This document shows positions 43,829-51,994 of a stretch of 64,000 nucleotides of DNA, one piece after another. The DNA lies in assembly GCF_020781975.1 (NCBI RefSeq), contig NZ_JAJGNI010000001.1:248001-312000 (forward strand), given 5' to 3'. A program made the position numbers and the translations under genes. Positions within the stretch are counted from its first letter, which is position 1. Every line of letters starts with the position of its first letter. The notes beneath the pieces were generated by a model that was not told the origin of the DNA, did not search any database, and was given only the letters and a program-made list of their open reading frames with translations. This DNA comes from Microbacterium schleiferi (GTDB lineage Bacteria > Actinomycetota > Actinomycetes > Actinomycetales > Microbacteriaceae).

Positions 43829-44240
43829 TCACCACTTCGGCTCGAAGCAGGAGCTGCTCACCCAGGCGCTCGCGGCAAGCGCGCCCCGTGTGCCCCCGTT
43901 CGACACCAGCGCGCGCCTCGACGACACCATCCTCGGCATATGGCACGCCATGGCCGAGGGGAGTCAACGAGCCCGCGTCATGCTGACGCTCGAAGTGATG
44001 GCGCTTGCCGTTCACGACGAGACACTCCGACCTCTCGCTCTGGCAACGACCACGGAGTGGCTCGACCGCGTTACGGAAGCACTTGAGCGCCACCCGGCCT
44101 ACAGTGGTGATCCGCGTGAGGGCGCCACCCTCCTCGTCAGCGGACTGAAGGGGTTCGCTCTCGATCTCTACGTGACGGGAGACACTGCGCGCGTGGAGTC
44201 GGCCGTGCGGCGGCTCGCTCGAGCGCTCGTCGACCTCTAG
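43821..44240 (+). pseudogene. TetR-family regulator remnant lacking its DNA-binding domain
   Basis: The frame begins MLIHHFGSKQELLTQAL, which is the last helix of a TetR HTH (the usual motif is Y/HHFGSKxxLL) and then continues through a normal ligand-binding domain of about 120 residues. The preceding about 30-40 residues of the HTH are absent; upstream in-frame sequence is darcynin-gene antisense. Without the recognition helix the product cannot bind DNA as a TetR. The 3' end overlaps the convergent GNAT gene by 4 bp. Confidence 0.8.
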
Positions 44241-44743
44241 TGGCGTGTGGATGGCTGCCGCATGGGTTCGAATGCTTCACTCGCTCGATTGGCATGACCA
44301 TGCGATCTCGCGCTCGAACTGGCCCGTGCGTGAAATGGCCGCACCTGCTCCGTTCCCGCCAGCGCGACCGCGAGATCGTCGCGGTCTGCGGGCAGGAATC
44401 CCAGGCTTTGCCAGAACGGTCCCGAGCGGCGGCTGAAGAGCCACGCGCGCCGCACCCCCTCCTGCGAGGCTTGGTGGAGGGCGAACCGCGCCGCTTCCGC
44501 GCCTCGGCCACCAGACCGGAGGCGCGGAGTGACCGCGACGCTCCGGATGAGTACGTGAACACCGTCGGCGCTCAGTTCGTACCCGGCGCTTGCGACGATG
44601 GCGCCGGTGGGGTCGCGCTCGATCCACAGCCGCGCGGTCGGCGAGTCCAGCCCGCTCGCGGTGAGATCCACGCGGCCGAGAAACTCCTCGAGGTCGTGGA
44701 TATCGCCCACCTGACATGGCTCGAGTCTCACGTGCCAAGTCAA
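44237..44743 (-). CDS. GNAT-family N-acetyltransferase
   Basis: About 168 residues from TTG 44743 (or 164 from GTG 44731). Acetyl-CoA region IRSVAVTPRLRSGGRGAEAARFALHQA and the late GFLPADR fit the GNAT fold, closest in look to small ArsN2-like or ribosomal-type acetyltransferases. The C-terminal about 40 residues (after VALAGTEQ) are polar and probably disordered. Substrate unknown. No clear ribosome-binding site; lies between the TetR remnant and the DUF222 gene. Confidence 0.75.
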   Translation of the reverse strand: MTWHVRLEPCQVGDIHDLEEFLGRVDLTASGLDSPTARLWIERDPTGAIVASAGYELSADGVHVLIRSVAVTPRLRSGGRGAEAARFALHQASQEGVRRAWLFSRRSGPFWQSLGFLPADRDDLAVALAGTEQVRPFHARASSSARSHGHANRASEAFEPMRQPSTRH

Positions 44744-44787
44744 TCACCGATGGGCCGCGCGGGCGTGTCAATGTCGGAACCCCCTCG

Positions 44788-44793
44788 TAGTGT
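44788..44793 (+). promoter_or_regulatory. Leaderless -10 TAGTGT for the DUF222/HNH gene
   Basis: TAGTGT, 6 nt (CGGGGT), ATG at 44800. Confidence 0.6.
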
Positions 44794-44799
44794 CGGGGT

Positions 44800-46152
44800 A
44801 TGGATGAGGTTGGCATGGGCGAGTCGGGGCAGCGGCCCGAGGGTCCGGATGCTGACGTGTTCCTGTATGAGGGTGATGTGCGGGAGTGGGATGCCGAGGT
44901 GGCGGGGTGGGTGCCGCCGCGTCCGGACGCTGTCGCCCTCGTGTTGGAGGCTGCCGACCTGGAGGCGGTGTTCGCGGCGCAACGGTTCGCTCGGGTCGAT
45001 GACCTCCGCCTGGAGGCTCTCGATGATGTGTCGCGGTATGGGGGCGGGTCGCGGGAGCTGGTGATGCGCTCCCTCCGGCTGGAACTCGCGTCTGCTCTGC
45101 GGATCACGGAGAACGCGGCGGGGATGATGCTCTCCCGCGCCGAATCACTCGTCCACTCCTACCCGACGGTTCTGGAGTCCCTCTCCCACGCAAACGTGAC
45201 GGTCCGTCACGCGGAGATCCTGGTCGATGACCTCGATGTACTCGACCCCGATGTCGCGGCGGGCCTGGTGGGGCGGGCGCTGGAGCTCGCGGAATCGCTG
45301 CCGGTGGGATCGTTTCGGCGGTCGCTACGCCGCCTGATTGACCGGGAAACCGCGCCGAGCCTGACGGAGCGTCACGAAGCCGCGGTGCGGGGTCGCCGGA
45401 TCCTGGTGGAGCCGGCGGGGGATTCGATGTCGTGGGTTCACGCGCTGGTCCCGTCGGTGGAAGCCCACGCGATCTACGGGCGGGTCACCCAGAAAGCTGT
45501 GGTGATCCGTGACCACGACCGCGGCAGCACCCGGGGCGGGGAACCGGGGGATGGGTCGGAGCGGAGTCTGGATGAGATCCGCGCTGACGTGTTCTGCGAC
45601 CTGTTAATCGACGGGACCGTTCCCCAGCACCCGAAGCAGGCGCGGGGGATCCGCGCGACCGTTGTCGTGACCGTCCCCGCGCTGGCGCTCCTCGGGGCTG
45701 AGGGTGTGACGGATCCGGCGGAGGTGGAGGGGGTCGGCCCGATCCCGATCGAGACCGCCCGGGAGTTGGCCGGTAACGCGTCGGGGTGGATGCGGGTGCT
45801 GACCCACCCCGAAACCGGGGCCGTCATCAGTGTCGGGCGCACAAAGTACCGGCCACCACCGGAGCTCGCGAAACTGGTGAAGTGGCGGGCTGACCGGTGC
45901 ATGGGACCGGGATGCTCGAAACCAGCGTCGCAGTGCCAGATCGACCATTCGGTCGCGTGGGCAGACGGCGGGGAAACATCGGTGACGAACACGGCACCGT
46001 TCTGCCAGGGCCACCACACCGTGAAGCATCACGGCGGGTGGCAGATCACCCACCTGGGTGACGGGTCCCTGGAATGGGTATCCCCACACGGGCGCCGATA
46101 CATCGTGAAGCCCGAACGACACCTCCCGACCTTCTACCCCAACGCGGCCTGA
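44800..46152 (+). CDS. DUF222 / 13E12-type protein with HNH endonuclease domain
   Basis: 450 residues. N-terminal DUF222 (about 40-330) as in the mycobacterial 13E12 repeat family, and a C-terminal HNH nuclease (about 355-420): CMGPGCSKPASQCQIDHSVAWADGG with zinc Cys and the H of the motif, then TNTAPFCQGHHTVKHHGGW. Probably a homing-type or repeat-associated nuclease; the biological role is unknown. It uses a rare TTA codon (45604-45606). Its 3' end, including the stop codon, is duplicated in tandem just downstream. Confidence 0.9.
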   Translation: MDEVGMGESGQRPEGPDADVFLYEGDVREWDAEVAGWVPPRPDAVALVLEAADLEAVFAAQRFARVDDLRLEALDDVSRYGGGSRELVMRSLRLELASALRITENAAGMMLSRAESLVHSYPTVLESLSHANVTVRHAEILVDDLDVLDPDVAAGLVGRALELAESLPVGSFRRSLRRLIDRETAPSLTERHEAAVRGRRILVEPAGDSMSWVHALVPSVEAHAIYGRVTQKAVVIRDHDRGSTRGGEPGDGSERSLDEIRADVFCDLLIDGTVPQHPKQARGIRATVVVTVPALALLGAEGVTDPAEVEGVGPIPIETARELAGNASGWMRVLTHPETGAVISVGRTKYRPPPELAKLVKWRADRCMGPGCSKPASQCQIDHSVAWADGGETSVTNTAPFCQGHHTVKHHGGWQITHLGDGSLEWVSPHGRRYIVKPERHLPTFYPNAA

Positions 46153-46185
46153 GCGCGCCTTCTACCCCAACGCAGCCTGAACGCG
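46130..46185 (+). repeat. 28-bp tandem duplication of the HNH gene 3' end
   Basis: Unit 1 (46130-46157) contains the last codons and TGA stop of the HNH gene; unit 2 (46158-46185) repeats it with two G-to-A changes. A recent slippage or repair duplication. Confidence 0.92.
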
Positions 46186-46287
46186 CCGGGAGCCGACGAT
46201 CAGGATCGGCGCGAACGAAATCCAGGCACCGCCGTAACCGCATGGCTGCAGCTGGACCGATCGGGGCGTGGCCGCTAGATGCGTCGG

Positions 46288-46809
46288 TCACTCCGCGAGC
46301 GTCGGTTGTTTCAGCGGTTGTCGCCCGGCGCCGCGCTGAGGCACCAGGGCCAGAACAGCGGCGACAACGATCGCACCCGCACTCACGCCGTACAGCACAA
46401 AGCTCCAGCCCGAATGATCGGCGCCAGAGGTGAGGTAGGTATCTGCCAACGCCATACCGGGGCCGAATGACGCGATGAAGTATGCAGGCGCGCCGAACGC
46501 AAGAAGTGAGGCATAACCGATCCCGATAGCGCGGGCACCGATGGGCGGCTGCCGCGAGAGCAGAAGCATGAGCAGCACGGCCAGCGCCGGCGCGAGACCC
46601 AGGATCGCCAGGACTAATGGTGTGCCGATGGCCTCACCTGCCTGGGCGAGATCGGTATGAATCTGACTGAGAGGCTTCCCCGGCGCGAACGCGAGAGGGT
46701 TCAGCACCAGGATCTGCACCGCCGCCAATGCCGCATAGATAAACACCGCGATCGTCCCAACGATTGCAGCGACACTGACGCGAAACGTCGGGCTCTCCCG
46801 TCTTGTCAT
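46288..46809 (-). CDS. Predicted four-helix membrane protein
   Basis: 173 residues with hydrophobic segments at about 10-32, 60-85, 92-115 and 133-157. A short extracytoplasmic loop NPLAFAPGKPLSQIHTDL follows TM1. No motif recognised and no partner in the same orientation. The ATG is supported by a -10-like TAGGGT exactly 6 nt upstream. Confidence 0.75.
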   Translation of the reverse strand: MTRRESPTFRVSVAAIVGTIAVFIYAALAAVQILVLNPLAFAPGKPLSQIHTDLAQAGEAIGTPLVLAILGLAPALAVLLMLLLSRQPPIGARAIGIGYASLLAFGAPAYFIASFGPGMALADTYLTSGADHSGWSFVLYGVSAGAIVVAAVLALVPQRGAGRQPLKQPTLAE

Positions 46810-46815
46810 GGCGGC

Positions 46816-46821
46816 ACCCTA
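46816..46821 (-). promoter_or_regulatory. Leaderless -10 TAGGGT for the membrane protein
   Basis: Minus-strand TAGGGT, 6 nt (GCCGCC), ATG at 46809. Confidence 0.6.
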
Positions 46822-46895
46822 ACCCGCTCACCTGCGCTCTACCAGAGTGGATGCGCGCGAGCCTGCCGCGACCGGAAGCGCTCTGCCTGCCCGGG

Positions 46896-46901
46896 TAGAG
46901 T
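46896..46901 (+). promoter_or_regulatory. Leaderless -10 TAGAGT for the PLP aldolase-like gene
   Basis: TAGAGT, 6 nt (GCCGTC), ATG at 46908. Divergent from the 46816 promoter. Confidence 0.65.
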
Positions 46902-46907
46902 GCCGTC

Positions 46908-48137
46908 ATGGTGTCGCTTGCTCAGGCCATGGCGGATGCGAAACAGCCGGCTCACGACGCCGCCGCCTATTGGCGCAGGCAAACGGATGCCATAGCCGAC
47001 GTTTCCGGCCCCGTGGCGACCCTGCACCTCGGGGCGCTCCGGCACAACGCACTCGACATGGCGGTGCGCGCTGCGGGCGTCCCCATCCGGGTCGCGAGCA
47101 AATCCGTCCGGGTGCGAGAAGCGATCGACGCGACCCTCGCGCTCCCGGGTTACGCCGGCATCCTGGCCTTCACGCTGCCCGAAGCGCTCTGGCTCGCCGA
47201 AACTCATGACGATGTCGTTCTCGGATATCCGACCGTTGACCGCGCAGCGATCGCCGCCCTCGCCGAGAACGAGCAGGCCTGCGCACGCGTCACCCTCATG
47301 GTCGATGATCTTGCCCAGCTCGACGTTGTTGACGCCGTCGTACCGCCCCGCGCGCGGCCCACCATCCGCGTCGCGATCGACGCTGACGCATCCTGGCGCG
47401 CCCCCGCGCTCGGCCACATCGGCGTGCGCCGCTCACCCGTGCACGAGCCGGGGGAGGTGGCGAGCCTCGCGAGAGCCATCACCAGACGCGATGGCTTCCG
47501 ACTCGTCGGACTCATGATGTACGAGGCGCAGATCGCGGGCCAGGGAGATGCCACCGGCTCCGGTGACGGCCTCATCCGATGGATGCAGCAGCGCTCCTCC
47601 GCAGAGCTTCTGGCCCGGCGCGAAGCGATCGTGGCGGCCTTGCGCTCCATCGCGCCCCTCGAGTTCGTCAATGGTGGCGGAACGGGCTCGCTCGAGTTCA
47701 CCGCATCCGATCAGGCGGTCACGGAGGTGACAGCGGGAAGCGGGCTGTTCGCCGGTCACCTGTTCGACGGATACCGCATCTTCACGCCCCAACCCGCTGC
47801 GGCTTTCTCGCTCGAAGTGGTCCGCAAGCCCACTCCCGACATCGCGACGGTGCTCGGCGGCGGATGGATCGCGTCAGGCCCGCCCGTCGCGTCGCGCCAA
47901 CCGAAGCCGGTATGGCCCCCAGGCCTTCGCACACTGCCCCGTGAAGGAGCAGGCGAGGTGCAGACCCCGCTGCAGGGTGAAGCTGCTCGAAGCCTGCGCG
48001 TCGGAGACCGGGTGTGGTTCCGGCATGCCAAGAGTGGGGAGCTCGCCGAACGAGTCGAGCGCTATCTTCTCGTGGATGATGACAGGGTTGTCGGCGAGGC
48101 TCCGACGTATCGCGGCGAAGGGAAGGCGTTCCTGTGA
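46908..48137 (+). CDS. PLP-dependent amino acid deaminase/aldolase (alanine-racemase fold)
   Basis: 409 residues of the D-threonine aldolase/fold-type III family. The PLP lysine is in IRVASKSVRVREAI (about 60-75), phosphate-binding VNGGGTGSLEF in the middle, and a C-terminal beta domain with RTLPREGAGEVQTPL. Likely acts on D-amino acids or hydroxy-amino acids, but the substrate is not determined. Coupled to the following oxidase (GTGA), a pairing that suggests a shared pathway. Confidence 0.85.
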   Translation: MVSLAQAMADAKQPAHDAAAYWRRQTDAIADVSGPVATLHLGALRHNALDMAVRAAGVPIRVASKSVRVREAIDATLALPGYAGILAFTLPEALWLAETHDDVVLGYPTVDRAAIAALAENEQACARVTLMVDDLAQLDVVDAVVPPRARPTIRVAIDADASWRAPALGHIGVRRSPVHEPGEVASLARAITRRDGFRLVGLMMYEAQIAGQGDATGSGDGLIRWMQQRSSAELLARREAIVAALRSIAPLEFVNGGGTGSLEFTASDQAVTEVTAGSGLFAGHLFDGYRIFTPQPAAAFSLEVVRKPTPDIATVLGGGWIASGPPVASRQPKPVWPPGLRTLPREGAGEVQTPLQGEAARSLRVGDRVWFRHAKSGELAERVERYLLVDDDRVVGEAPTYRGEGKAFL

Positions 48138-49447
48138 CACGACCCGGCGGCATGTGGCAGAACTGGGGACGCTCGGCGCGGGTGCGGCCGCAGAGCGTCG
48201 AGTTTCCGGCATCCGCGGATGCCGTGCAGCGGTCGGTGCAGGCAGCCCTAGCCCGAGGCCGGCGCATCAAGGCGGTGGGTGCCGGGCACAGCTTCACCGG
48301 TATCGCCGTCGCACCCGACGTGCTGCTCGATCTCACCGACCTCTCCGGGCTCGTGTCGATCGATCACGAACGGCGCCGCGTGACGCTGCGCGCCGGAACG
48401 AGGCTGCACCAGATCCCGGGGATCCTCGCGCGCTACGGCCTGGCGATGCAGAACCTCGGAGACATCGACCGGCAGACGATCGCGGGAGCCATCTCGACCG
48501 GGACGCACGGGACCGGTGCTGCCTTCGGCGGGATCTCCACCCAGATCGTCGGTGCCACACTCGTCACGGGGACCGGCGACATCCTGCGCGTGAGCGACAC
48601 CGAGAACGCCGACTTCCTTCCCGCCGTCGCCCTCGGACTCGGCGCCCTCGGCATCCTGGTCGATGTCACCGTCCAGTGCGTTCCCGCTTTCGTGCTCGAA
48701 GCTACTGAGCGCCCGGAGCCGCTCCTCGACGTTCTTGACTCCCTCGATGACCGGGTCGCGAGCACCGACCATTTCGAGTACTACTGGTTCCCGCACACGG
48801 ATGTCGCGCTGACCAAATCCAATACTCGTCTGCCCGAATCCGCCGTCCGCAAGCCCTTGCCGCCGGTGGGGAAGTGGGTCGACGAGACACTCCTCGCGAA
48901 CGGTGTCTACCGAGCGGTGTGCGGTGTCGGTGCCCGCGTTCCGGCTGTCGTGCCCCCGTTCTCTCGGCTCGCGGTCAAGCTCACCGGCAACCGCGACTAC
49001 ACCGACCGGTCCAACCGCGTCTTCACCCAGAGCCGCACCGTGCGTTTCCGCGAGATGGAGTACGCGCTCCCGGCCGCCGCCGTGCGCCCCGCGTTCGACG
49101 AAATGCGTGCGCTCATCCGCGCTCGTGGATGGCGGATCTCCTTCCCGGTGGAGGTCCGATTCGCCGCCGGCGACGATCGGTGGCTCTCGACAGCGCATGA
49201 TCGCGGCTCGGGCTACATCGCCGTCCACAGGTACTGGCGCGAAGACCCGACTGAGTACTTCACCGCCGTCGAGCAGATCATGCTCGCGCACGGCGGAAGA
49301 CCCCACTGGGGAAAGATGCACACGTTGGATGCCGATCAGCTGCGTGAGCGCTACCCCCGGTTCGACGACTTCCTCTCGCTGCGCGACAGGCTCGACCCGC
49401 GCCGGGCATTCCAGAACACCTACCTGGAGCGGGTTCTCGGGGCCTGA
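48134..49447 (+). CDS. FAD-linked sugar-lactone oxidase (D-arabinono-1,4-lactone/L-gulonolactone oxidase family)
   Basis: 437 residues, VAO fold. FAD-binding region IKAVGAGHSFTGIAVAPDVLLDL with the family's usual GHS-F, GTHGTGAAFGGISTQIVG, and a C-terminal ALO domain (HWGKMHTLDADQLRERYPRFDDF). These enzymes oxidise aldonolactones with O2. Overlaps the PLP enzyme start-stop (GTGA). Native substrate unknown; vitamin C synthesis should not be assumed in bacteria. Confidence 0.88.
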   Translation: MTRPGGMWQNWGRSARVRPQSVEFPASADAVQRSVQAALARGRRIKAVGAGHSFTGIAVAPDVLLDLTDLSGLVSIDHERRRVTLRAGTRLHQIPGILARYGLAMQNLGDIDRQTIAGAISTGTHGTGAAFGGISTQIVGATLVTGTGDILRVSDTENADFLPAVALGLGALGILVDVTVQCVPAFVLEATERPEPLLDVLDSLDDRVASTDHFEYYWFPHTDVALTKSNTRLPESAVRKPLPPVGKWVDETLLANGVYRAVCGVGARVPAVVPPFSRLAVKLTGNRDYTDRSNRVFTQSRTVRFREMEYALPAAAVRPAFDEMRALIRARGWRISFPVEVRFAAGDDRWLSTAHDRGSGYIAVHRYWREDPTEYFTAVEQIMLAHGGRPHWGKMHTLDADQLRERYPRFDDFLSLRDRLDPRRAFQNTYLERVLGA

Positions 49448-49500
49448 TCCAGCTGCGGCGGCATCCGACGCACTCACAGTCAGTGAGCAGGCGAGTCCCC

Positions 49501-49506
49501 TAGGAT
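49501..49506 (+). promoter_or_regulatory. -10-like TAGGAT, 7 nt before lemA-like start
   Basis: TAGGAT then 7 nt and ATG at 49514; supports the 49514 start over ATG 49505, whose first base would lie inside this hexamer. Confidence 0.5.
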
Positions 49507-49513
49507 GGGGGCC

Positions 49514-50083
49514 ATGTGGGAGTGGCTGATCCCGGTTCTGATCGTCGTGGCGCTCATCGTCATTGTCGGTATCTATTTCTGGGCGACATACAACTCGCTC
49601 GTGCAGCTCAATGTGCGCGTCGACGAGGCATGGAGCGACATCACCGTCCAGCTCAAACGACGAGCAGACCTGATCCCGGGGCTGATCGAAACCGTCAAGG
49701 GCTATGCGGCCCACGAACGCGCGGTTTTCGAGAACGTCACCCAGGCGCGCGCCGAGACGCTGTCGGCATCCGGCCCGGCGGAGGCGGGAGTCGCCGAGGG
49801 GCACGTGCAGCAAGCGCTGAAGTCGCTGTTCGCCGTCGCCGAGGCCTACCCGCAGCTGCAGGCCAGCACGAACTTCCTGCAGTTGCAGCAGGCTCTGGTC
49901 GACACCGAAGACAAGATCCAGGCATCCCGCCGCTTCTACAACGGTGGCGTTCGCGAGTTGAACACGAAGATCAAGGTCTTCCCGAACAACCTTTTCGCCA
50001 AGAATCTCGGCTTCAGCGAGCGCGAGTTCTTCGAGGTCGTGGACGGGGCAGCGATCTCCGAACCGCCGCGCATCCAGTTCTGA
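49514..50083 (+). CDS. LemA family protein
   Basis: 189 residues: an N-terminal membrane anchor (about 4-24, IPVLIVVALIVIVGIYFWA) then the LemA helical bundle with YNSLVQLNVRVDEAWSDI, QLKRRADLIPGLIETV, and RRFYNGGVRELNTKIKVFPNN typical of the family. Start chosen at 49514. Followed 18 bp later by an HtpX-like protease; LemA-M48 pairs are recurrent, implying a joint membrane quality-control role. Confidence 0.93.
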   Translation: MWEWLIPVLIVVALIVIVGIYFWATYNSLVQLNVRVDEAWSDITVQLKRRADLIPGLIETVKGYAAHERAVFENVTQARAETLSASGPAEAGVAEGHVQQALKSLFAVAEAYPQLQASTNFLQLQQALVDTEDKIQASRRFYNGGVRELNTKIKVFPNNLFAKNLGFSEREFFEVVDGAAISEPPRIQF

Positions 50084-50101
50084 TCGACCTCCTGAGGTCG
50101 C

Positions 50102-50995
50102 ATGTACAGCGCCATCGCGCGGAATAAGCGCAATACCTGGTTCATCCTCGTCCTGTTCGTCCTGGGCCTGGGGGCAATCGGGCTGCTGGCCGGATGGCTC
50201 ATGGGCAACAACTGGTGGGTCACCGCTTTCGTGCTGATCTTCGCCGTCGGCTACGCCACCGTGCAGTACTTCGCGGCAGACCGCGAGGCCCTCGCGATGG
50301 CCGGGGCCATCCAGGTGTCTCGTGAGGAGGCACCGCGCTATTACCGGCTCGTCGAGAATCTGTGCATCACAACCGGCACTCCGATGCCGCGACTGTATGT
50401 CGTCGAGGATGCCGCGCCGAATGCCTTCGCCACCGGCCGCAAGCCCGAGGAAGCGGCGATCACCGTGACGACGGGCCTGTTCGAGATCATGACCGACCGC
50501 GAGCTCGAGGGCGTTCTGTCACATGAGCTCGGCCACATTCGCAACTACGACATCCGGGTCTCGCTCATCGTGTTCGGCCTCGTCGTGGCGGTGGGGCTGC
50601 TGGCAGACATCCTGATGCGGATGGCGTTCTTCGGTGGTCTGCGCCGTTCGGGAGGCAATAACGGCCAGGCGCAGCTACTTTTCCTCATCTTCGGGATCGT
50701 GGCAGCGATCGTCGCACCGCTGTTGGCAGGCGCCGTGCAGGCGGCGATCTCGCGTCAGCGCGAGTACCTTGCCGACGCCACCGGCGCGCTCACGACCCGT
50801 GACCCCGACGGCCTCGCCTCCGCGCTCGCGAAGCTCGAGACACACGCGCAACCCCTCCGCCGCGAGAACACGTCGATGGCCCACCTGTGGTTCGCGAATC
50901 CGCTCAGCGCCAAGGGCATGTCGCGCCTGTTCGCCACGCACCCCCCGATTCCCGCGCGCATCGAACGGCTGCACACGATGGGCGGCCAGTTCTGA
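50102..50995 (+). CDS. HtpX-like M48 family zinc metalloprotease
   Basis: 297 residues. Two N-terminal TM helices (about 12-34 and 40-58), then zinc motif HELGH (H141, E142, H145) in LEGVLSHELGHIRNYD, another two TM helices (about 155-175 and 190-215), and the third-ligand region REYLADATGALTTRDPDGL. Degrades misfolded membrane proteins from the cytosolic face. Operon with LemA. Confidence 0.94.
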   Translation: MYSAIARNKRNTWFILVLFVLGLGAIGLLAGWLMGNNWWVTAFVLIFAVGYATVQYFAADREALAMAGAIQVSREEAPRYYRLVENLCITTGTPMPRLYVVEDAAPNAFATGRKPEEAAITVTTGLFEIMTDRELEGVLSHELGHIRNYDIRVSLIVFGLVVAVGLLADILMRMAFFGGLRRSGGNNGQAQLLFLIFGIVAAIVAPLLAGAVQAAISRQREYLADATGALTTRDPDGLASALAKLETHAQPLRRENTSMAHLWFANPLSAKGMSRLFATHPPIPARIERLHTMGGQF

Positions 50996-51022
50996 CCTTT
51001 CCGGTTCGCCAGCTGGAGGTGT

Positions 51023-51934
51023 TCAGTCGACCGACAGCACCAACTGGTTACCGGTGAAGTCCATGCCGCCGCGCAGCGACCAATCGTCGGTGCGGTAGGT
51101 GAACGTCCCCGCTGAGCCGTCGCGAGCCGTGCCGGTTGCCGTCGCAACGAGGACCCCGCCGGTAGCGGCAAAGCTCGACAGATCCTCGGCGAAGGCGAGG
51201 GTCGGCGCCGTTTCGACGCGGAACGCCAGTGAGGTCAGTGTCGCGAGATCTGCGGCCCAGGGGACGCGGATGCCGCAACCCTCCGGCACAGCATCCGTCG
51301 GTGCCGTGCACGCGTCGATGTAGGCCTGCACCTGCGCAGATGCGGTCCCCAGCGCGGTGTCCGACAGTTCGGGCTGCAGGTCGGCTGTTGCAGCTCCGCC
51401 AGGGGTAACCCCCGCCGTCGCAGTCCCCGTCAGGATGCCGACCGGCGCGGGAAGCACGTCGTAGAGCCCGGGAAGGAGAAGGAGCGGAGCGCCCACCTCG
51501 ACGATCGCGGTGCCGATCGCTGCAGCATCGCCGCGCGCCGAAGCGATCGTGAGGGTGCCGAGCCCGCTCTGGGTCACCTTCCATCCCGCGTCGGTGCGGA
51601 CGAGCGTGATCTCACCCGAGGCGGATGCCGCATCCAGCGTGTACGCGATCTCAGCGGTCGCCGTGTCACCGTCCTCGTTCATGGCGGTCACCCTGGCTTC
51701 CGAGATCGTCCCCGAAACGCCGGCGAACGCGTCCTCGGCGGAGGACACATCGAGCCCGTCCGTGACCACGAGCCCGAGCGCCGATGCGGCATCGCCGCGG
51801 CTGAGCGCAGCGAGGTAGTCCTCCGCTGCTGACTGCGGTCCGGAGGGGCGCAACACCAGCCACAGCACCACCCCGGCGAGCACGAGAAGCGCCGCTCCCG
51901 CTGCGACAACAGCGATAAGGGGGCCACGTTTCAC
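51023..51934 (-). CDS. Predicted membrane-anchored exported protein, DUF4878-like repeats
   Basis: 303 residues. A single N-terminal TM anchor (about 6-28, LIAVVAAGAALLVLAGVVLWLVL), then SGPQSAAEDYLAALSRGDAASALGLV, a pattern seen in small NTF2-like (DUF4878) extracytoplasmic domains, followed by a long beta-rich region with two internally similar halves. There is no Cys near the signal to suggest a lipoprotein. Function unknown. Start GTG 51934 is 6 nt from a -10-like TAGCGT. Confidence 0.72.
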   Translation of the reverse strand: MKRGPLIAVVAAGAALLVLAGVVLWLVLRPSGPQSAAEDYLAALSRGDAASALGLVVTDGLDVSSAEDAFAGVSGTISEARVTAMNEDGDTATAEIAYTLDAASASGEITLVRTDAGWKVTQSGLGTLTIASARGDAAAIGTAIVEVGAPLLLLPGLYDVLPAPVGILTGTATAGVTPGGAATADLQPELSDTALGTASAQVQAYIDACTAPTDAVPEGCGIRVPWAADLATLTSLAFRVETAPTLAFAEDLSSFAATGGVLVATATGTARDGSAGTFTYRTDDWSLRGGMDFTGNQLVLSVD

Positions 51935-51940
51935 ACCACC

Positions 51941-51946
51941 ACGCTA
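51941..51946 (-). promoter_or_regulatory. Leaderless -10 TAGCGT
   Basis: Minus-strand TAGCGT, 6 nt (GGTGGT), GTG at 51934. Confidence 0.6.
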
Positions 51947-51982
51947 GCGCCAGCGCATCCGGCTGGCGGCATGTGCCAGTTC

Positions 51983-51988
51983 TAGACT
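51983..51988 (+). promoter_or_regulatory. Leaderless -10 TAGACT for the AI-2E transporter gene
   Basis: TAGACT, 6 nt (GAACGG), ATG at 51995. Back-to-back with the 51941 promoter in a 60-bp divergent gap. Confidence 0.65.
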
Positions 51989-51994
51989 GAACGG

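Noticed and set aside
44800..46152. Mobile element (intein or transposon) around the HNH gene
   Set aside because: No terminal inverted repeats, integrase or tRNA target duplication; HNH-DUF222 genes are commonly free-standing in actinobacteria.
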